Below, one piece after another: positions 8,601 through 17,013 of a stretch of DNA of 64,000 nt. Origin of the DNA: Thiocapsa sp. UBA6158 (GTDB lineage Bacteria; Pseudomonadota; Gammaproteobacteria; Chromatiales; Chromatiaceae); NCBI RefSeq assembly GCF_002423035.1, contig NZ_DIUM01000072.1, positions 8,635 to 72,634 on the forward strand. The letters run 5' to 3'. Position numbers and translations under genes: made by a program. Position 1 is the first letter of the stretch. Every line of letters begins with the position of its first letter. Below the pieces are notes generated by a model. The model did no database searches, was not told the DNA's origin, and saw only the letters and a program-made list of their open reading frames with translations.

Positions 8601-9812
8601 TCAGAGTTCCGCGACGAGACGCAGCCCGAAGATCCAGCCCTCGATGTCCTCGCCGCTGTCGTAGGCGTCGGCCATGTATTGAATGTCGGCGGTGAGGGCG
8701 AGGAAGTCATTGGCGGCGAAGCGGTAGTAAAGCTCGGCGACATTGGTGCTGGAGATCCCGGTCTCGGCGCCGTCGAGATAGCCGTAGGCCAGACCGACGG
8801 TGTCGGCCTCGCGGCCCCAGAGGCCGCCGGCGAGCTGCAGGCCGCCGGTGTAGAGGCCACGGTAGTCGAGGATGTCCTTATGATCGGTCCAGGTCAGGCG
8901 CAGGAAGGCGCCGAGATGATCCCCGAGGGCCTGATCCAAGGACAGGCCGTAGCCCATCAGATCGGTCTTCTCCGCACCGACCGGCGCTCCGTCCTGCGGT
9001 GCGTCCTCGGTCCACTCCGCCTCCTCGCCGAGGTCCGCGCGGGGCTTGACGAAGGCCGAGGAGGTGCCGGTGATCACGGCGCGGTAGTTGCCCTCCCCGA
9101 GCGCGCTGTCGAGCCGATAGCCGAGCTGCGCGCCCCAGAAGTTGTAGTTGTTGCCGTCGTTGTTCTCGCCGATGTTCAGCGCCGCTGCCTTGATCTCCCA
9201 GTGACCCAGCGCAAGCTCGAGTGCTGCGCCGGCATCGTAGGAGGGCAGGTTGAAGCCGCCGGAGTTCACGAACGCCTCATTCATGAACTGGGTGAACTCG
9301 TCGTTGGCGTAGGCGTTCTCGTCGAGATAGCCGGTGGAGTCGATGATGCCGAAGGTGGTGCCGAGGGTAGCGTCCTCGCCCAGCGTGAAGGTGTGCTTGT
9401 ACCAGGCCTGCAGCAGGTAGTCGCGCCCGCGCCCGTTGATGTCCTTCAGATCGTCCTCGAGATCGACCGCCCAGGGGGCGAGCACGAAGGGCGAGACGTC
9501 GTTCAGGCCGTTGTCCACCGCATAACCGAGCAGGGCGTAGAGCTCGTCGCGCTCGCTGGGGCGAACGCTCAATTCAAGCTGAAACGGCATGCCACCCCGG
9601 CAGGTGTCTCCGTCAAGCGACTGCCCGTCCTCGTCGAACAACCTGCCGAGACCCTCTTGGCATTGACCCGCCGCACCCAGCACCGCGCCGAGCGAGAAGC
9701 TCTCGGTGACGTCGTAGGCCCAGCTCGGCGAGGCGGAGCCGGCCAACAGACCTGAGGTCAGCGTGACCAGTGCGAGCCCGCGGCCGATGGGGTGTTTGAG
9801 GGTGGGATACAT
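8601..9812 (-). CDS. Outer-membrane porin (beta-barrel, possibly carbohydrate-selective type)
   Basis: A 403-residue secreted beta-barrel protein. It starts with a clear signal peptide: basic MYPTLKHPIGRG, hydrophobic LALVTLTSGLLAG, cleavage after SWA. Alternating strands rich in Gly, Tyr and Asp follow, such as LYALLGYAVDNG, LLQAWYKHTFTLG and GYGLSLDQALGDH. It ends WIFGLRLVAEL, with a C-terminal hydrophobic strand typical of porins recognised by the Bam complex. A single Cys pair (QCQEG and TCRGG) near the N-terminus may form a disulfide. ATG 9812 is chosen for the signal peptide and a GGAG site 8 bp upstream. A good promoter lies at 9859-9887. The substrate is not predictable from sequence. 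Confidence 0.75.
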   Translation of the reverse strand: MYPTLKHPIGRGLALVTLTSGLLAGSASPSWAYDVTESFSLGAVLGAAGQCQEGLGRLFDEDGQSLDGDTCRGGMPFQLELSVRPSERDELYALLGYAVDNGLNDVSPFVLAPWAVDLEDDLKDINGRGRDYLLQAWYKHTFTLGEDATLGTTFGIIDSTGYLDENAYANDEFTQFMNEAFVNSGGFNLPSYDAGAALELALGHWEIKAAALNIGENNDGNNYNFWGAQLGYRLDSALGEGNYRAVITGTSSAFVKPRADLGEEAEWTEDAPQDGAPVGAEKTDLMGYGLSLDQALGDHLGAFLRLTWTDHKDILDYRGLYTGGLQLAGGLWGREADTVGLAYGYLDGAETGISSTNVAELYYRFAANDFLALTADIQYMADAYDSGEDIEGWIFGLRLVAEL

Positions 9813-10282
9813 GTCCGATACTCCAGCTCGATACGAAAACAAATAAGAAGCGTTCGCATTTATATAGGACGCCGGATGTGGAGTAAAGTCGGATTGCGCG
9901 TTGCGCTGTGGTGATCTCCCGGCGAAGAGCGGAAGAATGATCTGGATCAACGAAAATCGAGAGGTTTCGACTCGAGGGAGTCCGACCGATCGACCGATCA
10001 GGCGCACCGCTCGCGCGGCATGATCAAGTCAAGTCCCGGTGTGGCGGAAGGATCGGCCGGGCGAAGCCCTTATCGCGGGGGTGCGGCAAGCAGGATCAGT
10101 CGGGACGCTCTCTGCGTTGGTTCCGCGAGAGAGAAGCAGGATGCACGCAGTGGAAGCCGGACCAGAGATTGGGTACGGCCGAAGGCCGAATGCGTCGCAG
10201 CGGTTTCAACGGCAAGCCCCGGTCGACTCCGGGTCGGAACTTGATCCGTCCTTGGATCGTATCGCCGGCAGACCGGATCGTG
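9813..10282. other. Spacer between the porin gene and the DsrC-like gene, no gene seen
   Basis: 470 bp. The first part holds the porin promoter and 5' leader. The rest contains only short open frames without recognisable protein character. A small GC hairpin (CCCGG...CCGGG, near 10220) lacks a T-tract and is not called as a terminator. Confidence 0.4.
9859..9887 (-). promoter_or_regulatory. Predicted sigma-70 promoter of the porin gene
   Basis: On the minus strand, TTTACT (9882-9887) and TATAAA (9859-9864) are separated by exactly 17 bp in an AT-rich patch. They lie about 47 bp upstream of the porin ATG. Good match to the vegetative consensus; by-eye prediction. Confidence 0.6.
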
Positions 10283-10621
10283 TCAGTAACCGCCTTTGCG
10301 CAGCACCTCGGGCAAGCCCGCGATCTTGGTACCTTGTTTGGTCGGCGCGAGCGGGAAGAGTGTGTAGAGATCCTTGCTCGTGGGCTTGGAGCCCCACCTC
10401 TTGGCCATTTCCTTCAGAACCACGCGCTCCATGGGCTGGTTTTGGGCGTTGTTGTGGTACTCGTCTCTCAGATAGTTGATCACGTCCCAATGTTTGTCGG
10501 TCAAGGTGATGCCCTCGATCTCGGCGAGCTTCAACGCGACATCCTCGCTCCAGTTTGCGAGGTCCTGAAGATAGCCGCTTGGGGTCGTCTCGATGGTTTT
10601 GCCATTGACTTCGATGGCCAT
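10283..10621 (-). CDS. DsrC/TusE-family protein lacking both conserved cysteines (RspA type)
   Basis: 112 residues, the same length as the true DsrC at 17771, and clearly homologous: GITLTDKHWDVINYLRDEYH, then LYTLFPLAPTKQGTKIAGLP. DsrC carries sulfur on two C-terminal cysteines. Here the first is replaced (TKQGTK where DsrC has AKQACR), the end is RKGGY instead of TGCV, and the protein has no Cys at all. It cannot be a sulfur carrier. Cys-less homologues have been named RspA and proposed to act in regulation; a helix-turn-helix-like core supports that, but I infer it. GAGGAG lies 4 bp before ATG 10621. It lies downstream of the Cas6-like gene on the same strand. Confidence 0.85.
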   Translation of the reverse strand: MAIEVNGKTIETTPSGYLQDLANWSEDVALKLAEIEGITLTDKHWDVINYLRDEYHNNAQNQPMERVVLKEMAKRWGSKPTSKDLYTLFPLAPTKQGTKIAGLPEVLRKGGY

Positions 10622-10668
10622 GGTTGCTCCTCTCGTCTTTGCTCGGCGGGGTACAGTCGTCGCATGCC

Positions 10669-10697
10669 GATGTACCCGTCATTAGGGGTTGATTCAA
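10669..10697 (-). promoter_or_regulatory. Possible promoter of the Cys-less dsrC-like gene
   Basis: On the minus strand TTGAAT (10692-10697), 17 bp, TACATC (10669-10674), about 47 bp upstream of the ATG at 10621. The -10 box is only moderate. The 272-bp gap to the Cas6-like gene is large enough for an independent promoter. Confidence 0.4.
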
Positions 10698-10893
10698 ACT
10701 TCCTAATCTTATGATTTTGTGATGCAGGCGTCACATCTTTTTGTGCGCCTGCGGATCCGGTGGCGTCCATGTGAAGCGCTCGAAGGTGACGAAGCTCCGC
10801 GGGAGGGCGGTCCGGCGGCCACGGCGCGAGGACGTGGCGCGTATTCCGAGCGGACGCGACTGCTTTGCGGACGAAGCCGGCGTCGAGTCGTGC

Positions 10894-11595
10894 TCAGCCT
10901 TGGCTTGATTTGACCGAGTCGATTCCTTTGTGCGGAATGAAGATGCCGCAACCCAGAAGTGGGTGATGACCGAGCCCCCGTTGCTGTAGTCGGATGGATT
11001 CGTCTTGCGTCAGTCCGGCGAGCATCAGGCTGCGTGTTGAAATGAGACCCTCGGGCGTGGCGAGTCGGTTGGTCCTGCCGCACACGGCCTTGCGCACGCG
11101 GATATTCATCTCGGCGAGGGCGCGCGCGGCGGTCTCGAGAAAGGCGCCCTCGTCTTCGTCGGCTTCGGCGGCGAGATCGAGTGCAACATACCGAGAGAAC
11201 AAGGTGTTTTCGGTGCTGAGCGACCTGGTCTTGCCCGCGCCCACGACGAGCGTTTCTCCGCCGAGGTCGAGCTTGGCCCCGGGAAGATCGCGCAATACCT
11301 CCGTGACGCGGTGTCGTGGAACCCGCAGGGTCAGCTTGGTCCGTCGGGAGACGACGAGATAGGAGTCCGTCCCGTGCTCCGGTCGCTCCCAGCCGTTCTG
11401 TGATCCAGCGACGTGCACGGAGTGCACGGCGACCCCGGGCTCCTCTGCAATCCAGGGCAATGTCTGTCTCAGCGCCTCGGCGAGCAGGTAGGCGTGGTCG
11501 ACCGGGATGCATTTGCAGTCGATCCCGAAGAGGAGATCGACGATGTCGTCCAGCACGCGAATCCGGTCGGGGTTGTCGTCGTCATTCCAAAACAT
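10894..11595 (-). CDS. Cas6/Cmx6-like protein without adjacent CRISPR array
   Basis: A 233-residue protein resembling the Cas6/Cmx6 RNA-processing family annotated for I-MYXAN CRISPR systems. VDLLFGIDCKCIPVDHAYLL opens a ferredoxin-like fold with a candidate catalytic His near residue 34. VVSRRTKLTLRVP and LDLGGETLVVGAGKTRSL follow. The end has the glycine-rich Cas6 loop GLGHHPLLGCGIFIP (about residues 207-221). No cas gene or repeat array is visible in the window. The neighbours are a Cys-less DsrC homologue and two unknown proteins, so a role in RNA binding or processing outside CRISPR is possible but inferred. ATG 11595 (MFWNDDDNPD) is preferred; an in-frame start exists at 11691. Confidence 0.65.
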   Translation of the reverse strand: MFWNDDDNPDRIRVLDDIVDLLFGIDCKCIPVDHAYLLAEALRQTLPWIAEEPGVAVHSVHVAGSQNGWERPEHGTDSYLVVSRRTKLTLRVPRHRVTEVLRDLPGAKLDLGGETLVVGAGKTRSLSTENTLFSRYVALDLAAEADEDEGAFLETAARALAEMNIRVRKAVCGRTNRLATPEGLISTRSLMLAGLTQDESIRLQQRGLGHHPLLGCGIFIPHKGIDSVKSSQG

Positions 11596-11659
11596 CGTCT
11601 TTGTCCGTGGAGTGCTTTGCTTATCGAGTGTGTTCGACGCGTGGTGCGGCCTTGTACGC

Positions 11660-12379
11660 TCATGCGAACGGGAGGCGATCCTGCAGTGCACGTCGGTCGA
11701 ACCACCAGTCGTCCTGCACCAGAACGTCGACCACGTTGCGTAAGCGCACCAGGAACTTCTCCGGCTCCTTGAGCTCGAGGCGCTCCATCCACTGCTCGAG
11801 CTGCTCGGGTGAGTCGACCCCGCTATGTCGCCGTGCGACCGTGCCGAGCATCTGGGTCGCGAAGAACATCAGATCGTCGCGTTGACGCTCCCGGGCGCGG
11901 ACATCGGCGATGAAGAGTGCCGTGGTCGCGGCGACTGCGGCACCGTCGGCGTCGTCCGGGGTCTCGTCGATCACGTGACTGAGCAGCTCGATGGTCAGCT
12001 CGGGATCGATCGGGCATGTCACCGCCAGCCAGATCCCTTGGCCGAGCGCGCAGAGTGACTCTTCTTGGCCGGCCTGAAACAAGACATCGCAGGCGTCGGC
12101 GGCAAGCTCGAAGGAGTCGTGCGCGATGAAGTGATCGAAGGCCGCCCGGCCGATGGGCCAAGCCTCTTCGCCGCGCTCCAGACTCACCAGCGTGCGTGCG
12201 ACCTGCAGCCGGGCGTCCGCGATCGCATGCGCGGGGGCATGGATCTGGACAAGATTCTTCAGCCGATCCTGCAGCGTCGTCAGGTGCGACTCGAGCGATG
12301 CGTTCTCGGCGCTGCGATTGATGATCGAATCGGCCGCCGTATCGGCAATCTGCGTTGCCAGAATGTCGAATTGCTTCAT
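11660..12379 (-). CDS. Uncharacterised helical protein of the Cas6-like/DsrC-like cluster
   Basis: 239 residues from ATG 12379 (MKQFDILATQIADTAADSII). I do not recognise a named family. The sequence looks wholly alpha-helical, with TPR-like stretches such as ARTLVSLERGEEAWPIGRAAF and FELAADACDVLFQAG. It ends RDDLMFFATQMLGTVARRH, then WMERLELKEPEKFLVRLRNVV and an acidic-aromatic tail VLVQDDWWFDRRALQDRLPFA. No signal peptide or membrane segment. The gene is 37 bp downstream of a 63-codon gene and 64 bp upstream of the Cas6-like gene, all on the minus strand, so co-transcription is likely. A scaffold or adaptor role is only a guess. Confidence 0.65.
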   Translation of the reverse strand: MKQFDILATQIADTAADSIINRSAENASLESHLTTLQDRLKNLVQIHAPAHAIADARLQVARTLVSLERGEEAWPIGRAAFDHFIAHDSFELAADACDVLFQAGQEESLCALGQGIWLAVTCPIDPELTIELLSHVIDETPDDADGAAVAATTALFIADVRARERQRDDLMFFATQMLGTVARRHSGVDSPEQLEQWMERLELKEPEKFLVRLRNVVDVLVQDDWWFDRRALQDRLPFA

Positions 12380-12416
12380 AACGGCGCCTTCCAATGATCT
12401 GGCGAATGCCCGGGGG

Positions 12417-12608
12417 TCATCGGACGAGCCCGCTGAAGGCAGCCTCGAGTCGGTCCTCCCAGTTCTCGGGGGTATCGGGGTAGGGTGGCTTGACGTCCAT
12501 CCTGAAGAAACGCTCGCCCGAGCGCGCCACCGCCTGGATGACGGGAACGAGCTCGTCGAAGGATTCGATGTCTTGATTGGAAACCAGTATCTCGCTGAGC
12601 TTGAGCAT
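12417..12608 (-). CDS. Small acidic protein of unknown function
   Basis: 63 residues, MLKLSEILVSNQDIESF, then VIQAVARSGERFFRMDVKPP and ENWEDRLEAAFSGLV. It is soluble and mixed helical with no Cys and no recognised motif. It is supported as a gene by normal codon usage, a GGGAG-like site upstream, and placement 37 bp before the 239-residue helical protein in the same direction. It appears to be the first gene of the cluster that runs on to the Cas6-like gene. Confidence 0.55.
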   Translation of the reverse strand: MLKLSEILVSNQDIESFDELVPVIQAVARSGERFFRMDVKPPYPDTPENWEDRLEAAFSGLVR

Positions 12609-12770
12609 GGGTCGCCGCTACTGCTCCCTTGTCGTTGGGTTGATGTTGAGCGCGTCGCCCGCTTGGCACTCATGCGACTGCGGCTCTTTGTCTCGTCGTT
12701 TTCATGTCCTCTGTCGAGGGGATCGCAACCGAGCCGCAGGCCGGACGCGCGCCGCGGTTATGGTGAATCT

Positions 12771-13697
12771 TCAGTCGAGGGCGACGCGGTCCAGGAAGCG
12801 GATGCGGTAGAGCAACCGCGCCTTCGCCGGGTCCTCGTCGTCGCTGAATCCGGCACGGCAGTGAAGGACGTTGTTGGATACGAGCCCTTCGCCCGGTCTT
12901 AACCTGTACCTGAACGTGAAGACATCCGGGCGGGAAAACAACCGATCCAGTGCGGCTCGCGCCGCGTATGTATCGGGCGTGTCGCGCCATGAGACGTGGC
13001 GTGCACGCGCCGAGTAACGCATGTGCAGCTGTCCGTTGCGCACCGAGAATACCGGTCCGGCACTCGCCGCCCGGAGTGTGCGACCGTCTTGAACATGGGC
13101 CGGAATGCTCAGCGCTCGCGGGTGAGAGAGCGCCGCGATGTGCTGCGGTGATTCATCGCGAAGTCGCAGATAGGCCATCTCGTGATCGATCAGACCGTTC
13201 TCCCCGCCCTCACGCGCGTCGCGAACGCAGAAGAGGCACCAGGCCCCGACCTGCTGGTCCGGAGCGTTGTAGTACCCGTCGGTATGCCAGCTCAGCGGTT
13301 TGTCCGTGTAAGGGATGAAATCGCCGAGTGTTGCCCGGCCGTGCAAGCAGTGCCCTGCGCCCGCGCGGTCCTGCTCGTCGGGGTTGGGTCGGGCTGCGGC
13401 GATTCGGCTGACGGCCGATGCGTCGGCAAAAAGGTTGGCATCCGTCCTGCGCAGGCCCAACGCCCGTGTGAACGAGAGCAGGGCCTCGGTCTCGATCCCG
13501 TCGGGATCGACCTCGACCAGGGCCATGTTGAAGGTGTCGATCCGCGTCTTCAGGGCTGCGCGCTCCGCCGGCGAGGGTCGGTCGAGTCGCCGGAGCGGAA
13601 CACGCAGATCCTTGATTTCGGAGGGATAAGCTCTGAGCTTGCGGGCCCTCCAGCGCGTGTAGGTCCGTTCTTCCGAGAGATCGAAAGGGTCGTCCAC
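12771..13697 (-). CDS. TauD/TfdA-family Fe(II)/2-oxoglutarate dioxygenase
   Basis: A 308-residue non-haem iron dioxygenase. The iron site is visible: HTD in LSWHTDGYYNAPDQQ and the distal His in SNNVLHCRAGF. The 2-oxoglutarate-binding Arg is in RLLYRIRFLDR. TauD relatives oxidise taurine, alkylsulfonates or other small molecules, using oxygen and 2-oxoglutarate. Its position next to dsr suggests a sulfonate substrate, but there is no transporter beside it and the substrate is open. It is divergent from dsrA across a 419-bp spacer, and an oxygen-requiring enzyme is notable beside an anaerobic sulfur pathway. Confidence 0.8.
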   Translation of the reverse strand: MDDPFDLSEERTYTRWRARKLRAYPSEIKDLRVPLRRLDRPSPAERAALKTRIDTFNMALVEVDPDGIETEALLSFTRALGLRRTDANLFADASAVSRIAAARPNPDEQDRAGAGHCLHGRATLGDFIPYTDKPLSWHTDGYYNAPDQQVGAWCLFCVRDAREGGENGLIDHEMAYLRLRDESPQHIAALSHPRALSIPAHVQDGRTLRAASAGPVFSVRNGQLHMRYSARARHVSWRDTPDTYAARAALDRLFSRPDVFTFRYRLRPGEGLVSNNVLHCRAGFSDDEDPAKARLLYRIRFLDRVALD

Positions 13698-14116
13698 AGC
13701 CTCATACTCCCCTGAATGAGCAAACCTGAATATTAGTGAATGTTGACTTAGGAGTCATCGGGAGGTAGCATCTCCTGTCAATTTGCTCAAGCATGATCGC
13801 CGCCAAAAAACAATCGGGAGGACACCCGCTGCGGCGCTCGTCATGAACTTAATTTCTATCCCGAATGGGATAGTCCGTCGGGAAAGAGCCCTCCCAATCG
13901 TGGAATGGGCGCCAGCCCGGGGAGCCGGTAATTTAGCGAATGCCGATGGGGTCTCGATAAGACGATGTCCGCTGTGCGCCGGCGGTCCAGGCAGGCCGAC
14001 AAGTCCGCGCGACGGCGAGACGCTCGGTCAAGCGGTTTTTACTCGACGCATGCCCGATTGGTTTTATCGAAATCCCGATCCCTTCCTGCTTCATTCTGAT
14101 TCGGAGAGACAGCGCC
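13698..14116. promoter_or_regulatory. Divergent control region between the dioxygenase gene and dsrA
   Basis: 419 bp without a supportable gene. It contains a rightward sigma-70-like promoter at 13743-13771 about 345 bp before dsrA and an AT-rich patch at 13720-13790. GGAGAGACAG precedes the dsrA ATG. The long leader leaves room for sulfur- or redox-responsive binding sites, but no specific palindrome was identified. Confidence 0.5.
13743..13771 (+). promoter_or_regulatory. Predicted sigma-70 promoter of the dsr operon
   Basis: TTGACT (13743-13748), 17 bp, TAGCAT (13766-13771). The spacing is ideal and both boxes are near consensus. It points to dsrA with a leader of about 340 bp. By-eye prediction. 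Confidence 0.5.
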
Positions 14117-15370
14117 ATGGCTATCGAGAAGCACAGTACACCGATGCTTGATCAGCTCGAAACCGGCCCCTGGCCGAGCTTCATCTCGGGCATCAAGCGT
14201 CTCCGCGACGAGCATCCGGAGCCGCGCATCAATGAAATGACCAATGATCTGTTGGGTCAGCTAGAGCATTCATACGAGACCCGCAAAGGCTATTGGAAGG
14301 GCGGTACCGTTTCGGTCTTCGGTTACGGCGGAGGTATCATTCCGCGCTTCTCCGAGGTCGGCAAGGCATTCCCGAAATCCAAGGAATTCCACACGCTACG
14401 CGTCCAGCCGCCGGCAGGCAACCACTACTCTACCGGGATGCTACGCCAATTGGCCGACAGCTGGGAGAAGTGGGGCTCGGGCCTGGTGACCTTCCACGGT
14501 CAAACCGGGAATATCATGTTCATCGGTACGGATACCAAGAACACCCAGCACTTCTTCGACGAAATTAATGAATACGGCTGGGATCTCGGGGGCGCGGGTC
14601 CGTGCGTACGCACCGCGATGTCTTGCGTCGGTGCGGCACGCTGCGAGATGTCCTGCACGAACGAGCTGAAGGCGCACCGTGCGCTGGTCAACAATTTCGT
14701 CGATGACGTCCATCGCCCGGCGCTCCCCTACAAATTCAAGTTCAAAGTCTCGGGCTGCGCGAACGACTGCCAAAACGCCATCGAGCGCTCCGACTTCGCC
14801 GTGCTCGGCACTTGGCGCGACGACATGAAGGTCGACCAGGCCGAGGTCAAGAACTACATCGCCGACAAAGGTCGCCAGTACTACATCGACAACGTCATCA
14901 CGCGCTGCCCGACCCAGGCGCTGAGCTTGACCGACGACAACACCCTAGTGGTCAACAACCGCGATTGCGTGCGCTGCATGCACTGTCTGAACGTCATGCC
15001 GAAGGCATTGCATCCGGGAGACGACAAGGGCGTGACCATCCTGATCGGCGGCAAGCGTACTCTGAAGATCGGCGACCTGATGGGGACTGTCGTCGTTCCC
15101 TTCAAGAAGCTCGAGACCGAAGAGGACTACGAGTCCATGGTCGAGCTCGCCGAAACCATCATCGACTTCTGGGCGGAGAACGGCCTCGAGCATGAGCGTT
15201 GCGGCGAGATGATCGAGCGTATCGGCTTGGCCAACTTCCTCGACGGCATCGGCATCGAGCCGGATCCGAACATGCTGAGCCACCCGCGCCAAAGCTCCTA
15301 TGTCCGACTGGACGGATGGGACGAGGCGGCGGAGGCTTGGTTCGAGCGTCAAGCCGAAGCCGGCAAGTAA
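14117..15370 (+). CDS. dsrA: Dissimilatory sulfite reductase alpha subunit (reverse type)
   Basis: Catalytic subunit of cytoplasmic reverse sulfite reductase, which oxidises DsrC-bound sulfur to the sulfite level with six electrons. 417 residues, the usual length. The sirohaem-[4Fe-4S] ligands are Cys170, 176, 214 and 218 (SCVGAARCEMSC, SGCANDCQNA). The inserted ferredoxin domain has RDCVRCMHCLNVMPKAL (Cys284/287/290) with a further Cys in TRCPTQALS. It pairs with DsrB, 114 bp downstream. GGAGAGACAG precedes the ATG. First gene of the operon. Confidence 0.98.
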   Translation: MAIEKHSTPMLDQLETGPWPSFISGIKRLRDEHPEPRINEMTNDLLGQLEHSYETRKGYWKGGTVSVFGYGGGIIPRFSEVGKAFPKSKEFHTLRVQPPAGNHYSTGMLRQLADSWEKWGSGLVTFHGQTGNIMFIGTDTKNTQHFFDEINEYGWDLGGAGPCVRTAMSCVGAARCEMSCTNELKAHRALVNNFVDDVHRPALPYKFKFKVSGCANDCQNAIERSDFAVLGTWRDDMKVDQAEVKNYIADKGRQYYIDNVITRCPTQALSLTDDNTLVVNNRDCVRCMHCLNVMPKALHPGDDKGVTILIGGKRTLKIGDLMGTVVVPFKKLETEEDYESMVELAETIIDFWAENGLEHERCGEMIERIGLANFLDGIGIEPDPNMLSHPRQSSYVRLDGWDEAAEAWFERQAEAGK

Positions 15371-15484
15371 ATCCGCAGCGACACCCCCAGTGCCGTGCTC
15401 GGGTTCATCGCGATCCCGATACGCGGGCACTGGCGGGTGCCGCCGACTGACTTACCATCAGACTGAACTATTGGAGTAAAGGCG

Positions 15485-16555
15485 ATGGCAGACATGCGTG
15501 AGCCGATCGAATCCGGATGCCCCGATCCCTGGCAATACATGCATCCGATGATGCGTAAGAATTTCGGCCAGTGGAAATATCACGACCATCCTCGGCCTGG
15601 AGTACTGCTCCATGTCGCCTATAGCGGCGACAAGATCTGGACAGTCAAGGCGGGAACTCAGCGCATCCTCGATGTGTTCACACTGCGCAAGCTGTGCGAC
15701 ATCGGCGACGAATTCGCCGAAGGCTACGTGCACTTCACGTTGCGCTCCAACATCGAGTACATGGTCACGGACGAGGCGAAGGTCCAGCCACTGATCGACG
15801 CTTTGGAAGGCGCCGGATTCGTGGTCGGCGGGACTCAAAACTCGGTCGCAATGATCTCGCACACCCAGGGCTGGTTGCACTGCGACATCCCCGGCACCGA
15901 CGCCTCGGGCGTGGTGAAGTCCATGATGGACGAGCTCATTGACGAGTTCCGCAACGCCAACATGCCCAATCGCGTGCACATCACGACCTCCTGCTGCCAG
16001 ATCAACTGCGGCGGTCAGGGCGACATCGCGATCAACATCCAGCACACCAAGCCGCCGAAGATCAACCACGATCTGGTCGCGAATGTCTGCGAGCGTCCCT
16101 CGGTGGTTGCGCGCTGCCCGGTTGCGGCGATTCGTCCGGCCATGGTCAACGGCAAGCCCTCGCTGGAAGTCGACGAGCGCAAATGCATCTGCTGCGGCGC
16201 CTGCTATCCGCCCTGTCCGCCCATGCAGATCAATGATGCGGAGCATTCCAAGCTGGCGATCTGGGTCGGCGGGAACCACTCCAACGCCCGCGGCAAGCCG
16301 ACCTTCCAGAAGCTGGTCGCTGCCGGTATCCCGAACAATCCGCCGCGCTGGCCCGAGGCAACCGCCATCGTCAAGCGTATCCTCAAGGCGTATAAAGAGG
16401 GCGCGCGGGATTGGGAGCGGGTCAACGAGTGGATCGAGCGCATCGGCTGGCCGCGTTTCTTCGAAGAGGTCGAGCTGCCCTTCACCAAGTATCACATCGA
16501 TACCTGGCGCGGCGCACGGGCCAGCTTCAACAGCTCCTCGTACATCCGCTTCTGA
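15485..16555 (+). CDS. dsrB: Dissimilatory sulfite reductase beta subunit (reverse type)
   Basis: Partner of DsrA in the alpha2-beta2 reverse sulfite reductase. 356 residues. The cluster-binding region reads TTSCCQINCGGQGD. The ferredoxin domain has RKCICCGACYPPCPPMQIN (Cys234/237/240/244) plus RCPVAAIRP. The C-terminus FNSSSYIRF is typical. A GGAG lies 9 bp before ATG 15485. It precedes dsrE by 53 bp in the same operon. Confidence 0.98.
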   Translation: MADMREPIESGCPDPWQYMHPMMRKNFGQWKYHDHPRPGVLLHVAYSGDKIWTVKAGTQRILDVFTLRKLCDIGDEFAEGYVHFTLRSNIEYMVTDEAKVQPLIDALEGAGFVVGGTQNSVAMISHTQGWLHCDIPGTDASGVVKSMMDELIDEFRNANMPNRVHITTSCCQINCGGQGDIAINIQHTKPPKINHDLVANVCERPSVVARCPVAAIRPAMVNGKPSLEVDERKCICCGACYPPCPPMQINDAEHSKLAIWVGGNHSNARGKPTFQKLVAAGIPNNPPRWPEATAIVKRILKAYKEGARDWERVNEWIERIGWPRFFEEVELPFTKYHIDTWRGARASFNSSSYIRF

Positions 16556-16608
16556 AGGCGGGCAGAGGGATCGGTTCAAGAGCTATCGCAATCAGTCGAG
16601 AGGTCGGC

Positions 16609-17001
16609 ATGAAGTTCGCACTTCAGATCAACGAGGGACCCTATCAGCACCAGTCATCCGACTCGGCCTATCAATTTGCCAAGGCGGCGCTGGAGAAGGG
16701 GCACGAGATCTTTCGGGTCTTCTTCTATCACGACGGGGTCAATAACTCGACGCGTCTGACGACACCGCCGCAGGACGATCGTCATATCGTCAATCGTTGG
16801 GCGGAGTTGGCCGAGCAGTACAACCTCGATCTGGTGGTCTGCGTGGCCGCGGCTCAGCGCCGCGGAATCGTCGACGAGGGCGAAGCGAGCCGCAACGGCA
16901 AGGACGCCACCAACATTCATCCCAAGTTCCGCATCTCCGGACTCGGGCAGCTGGTCGAGGCGGCCATTCAAGCCGACCGTCTCGTCGTCTTCGGCGACTA
17001 A
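16609..17001 (+). CDS. dsrE: Sulfurtransferase subunit DsrE
   Basis: A cytoplasmic sulfur-carrier subunit, 130 residues, that forms the alpha2-beta2-gamma2 DsrEFH complex and hands sulfur to DsrC. The active-site cysteine is Cys78 in LDLVVCVAAAQRRGIVD, the residue known to carry persulfide in A. vinosum. ATG 16609 is preceded by GAGAGG. An upstream in-frame start at 16411 lies inside dsrB and is rejected. Followed 12 bp later by dsrF. Confidence 0.96.
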   Translation: MKFALQINEGPYQHQSSDSAYQFAKAALEKGHEIFRVFFYHDGVNNSTRLTTPPQDDRHIVNRWAELAEQYNLDLVVCVAAAQRRGIVDEGEASRNGKDATNIHPKFRISGLGQLVEAAIQADRLVVFGD

Positions 17002-17013
17002 AGGAGAGCTGAG

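Noticed and set aside
10020..10479. Open frames on the plus strand opposite the DsrC-like gene
   Set aside because: They overlap a well-supported gene on the other strand and have no protein character.
10894..13697. CRISPR array near the Cas6-like gene
   Set aside because: No direct repeats of 25-40 bp with regular spacing were found.
13783..14151. 122-codon open frame overlapping the dsrA start
   Set aside because: Lies in the promoter region, ends inside dsrA and shows no family motif.
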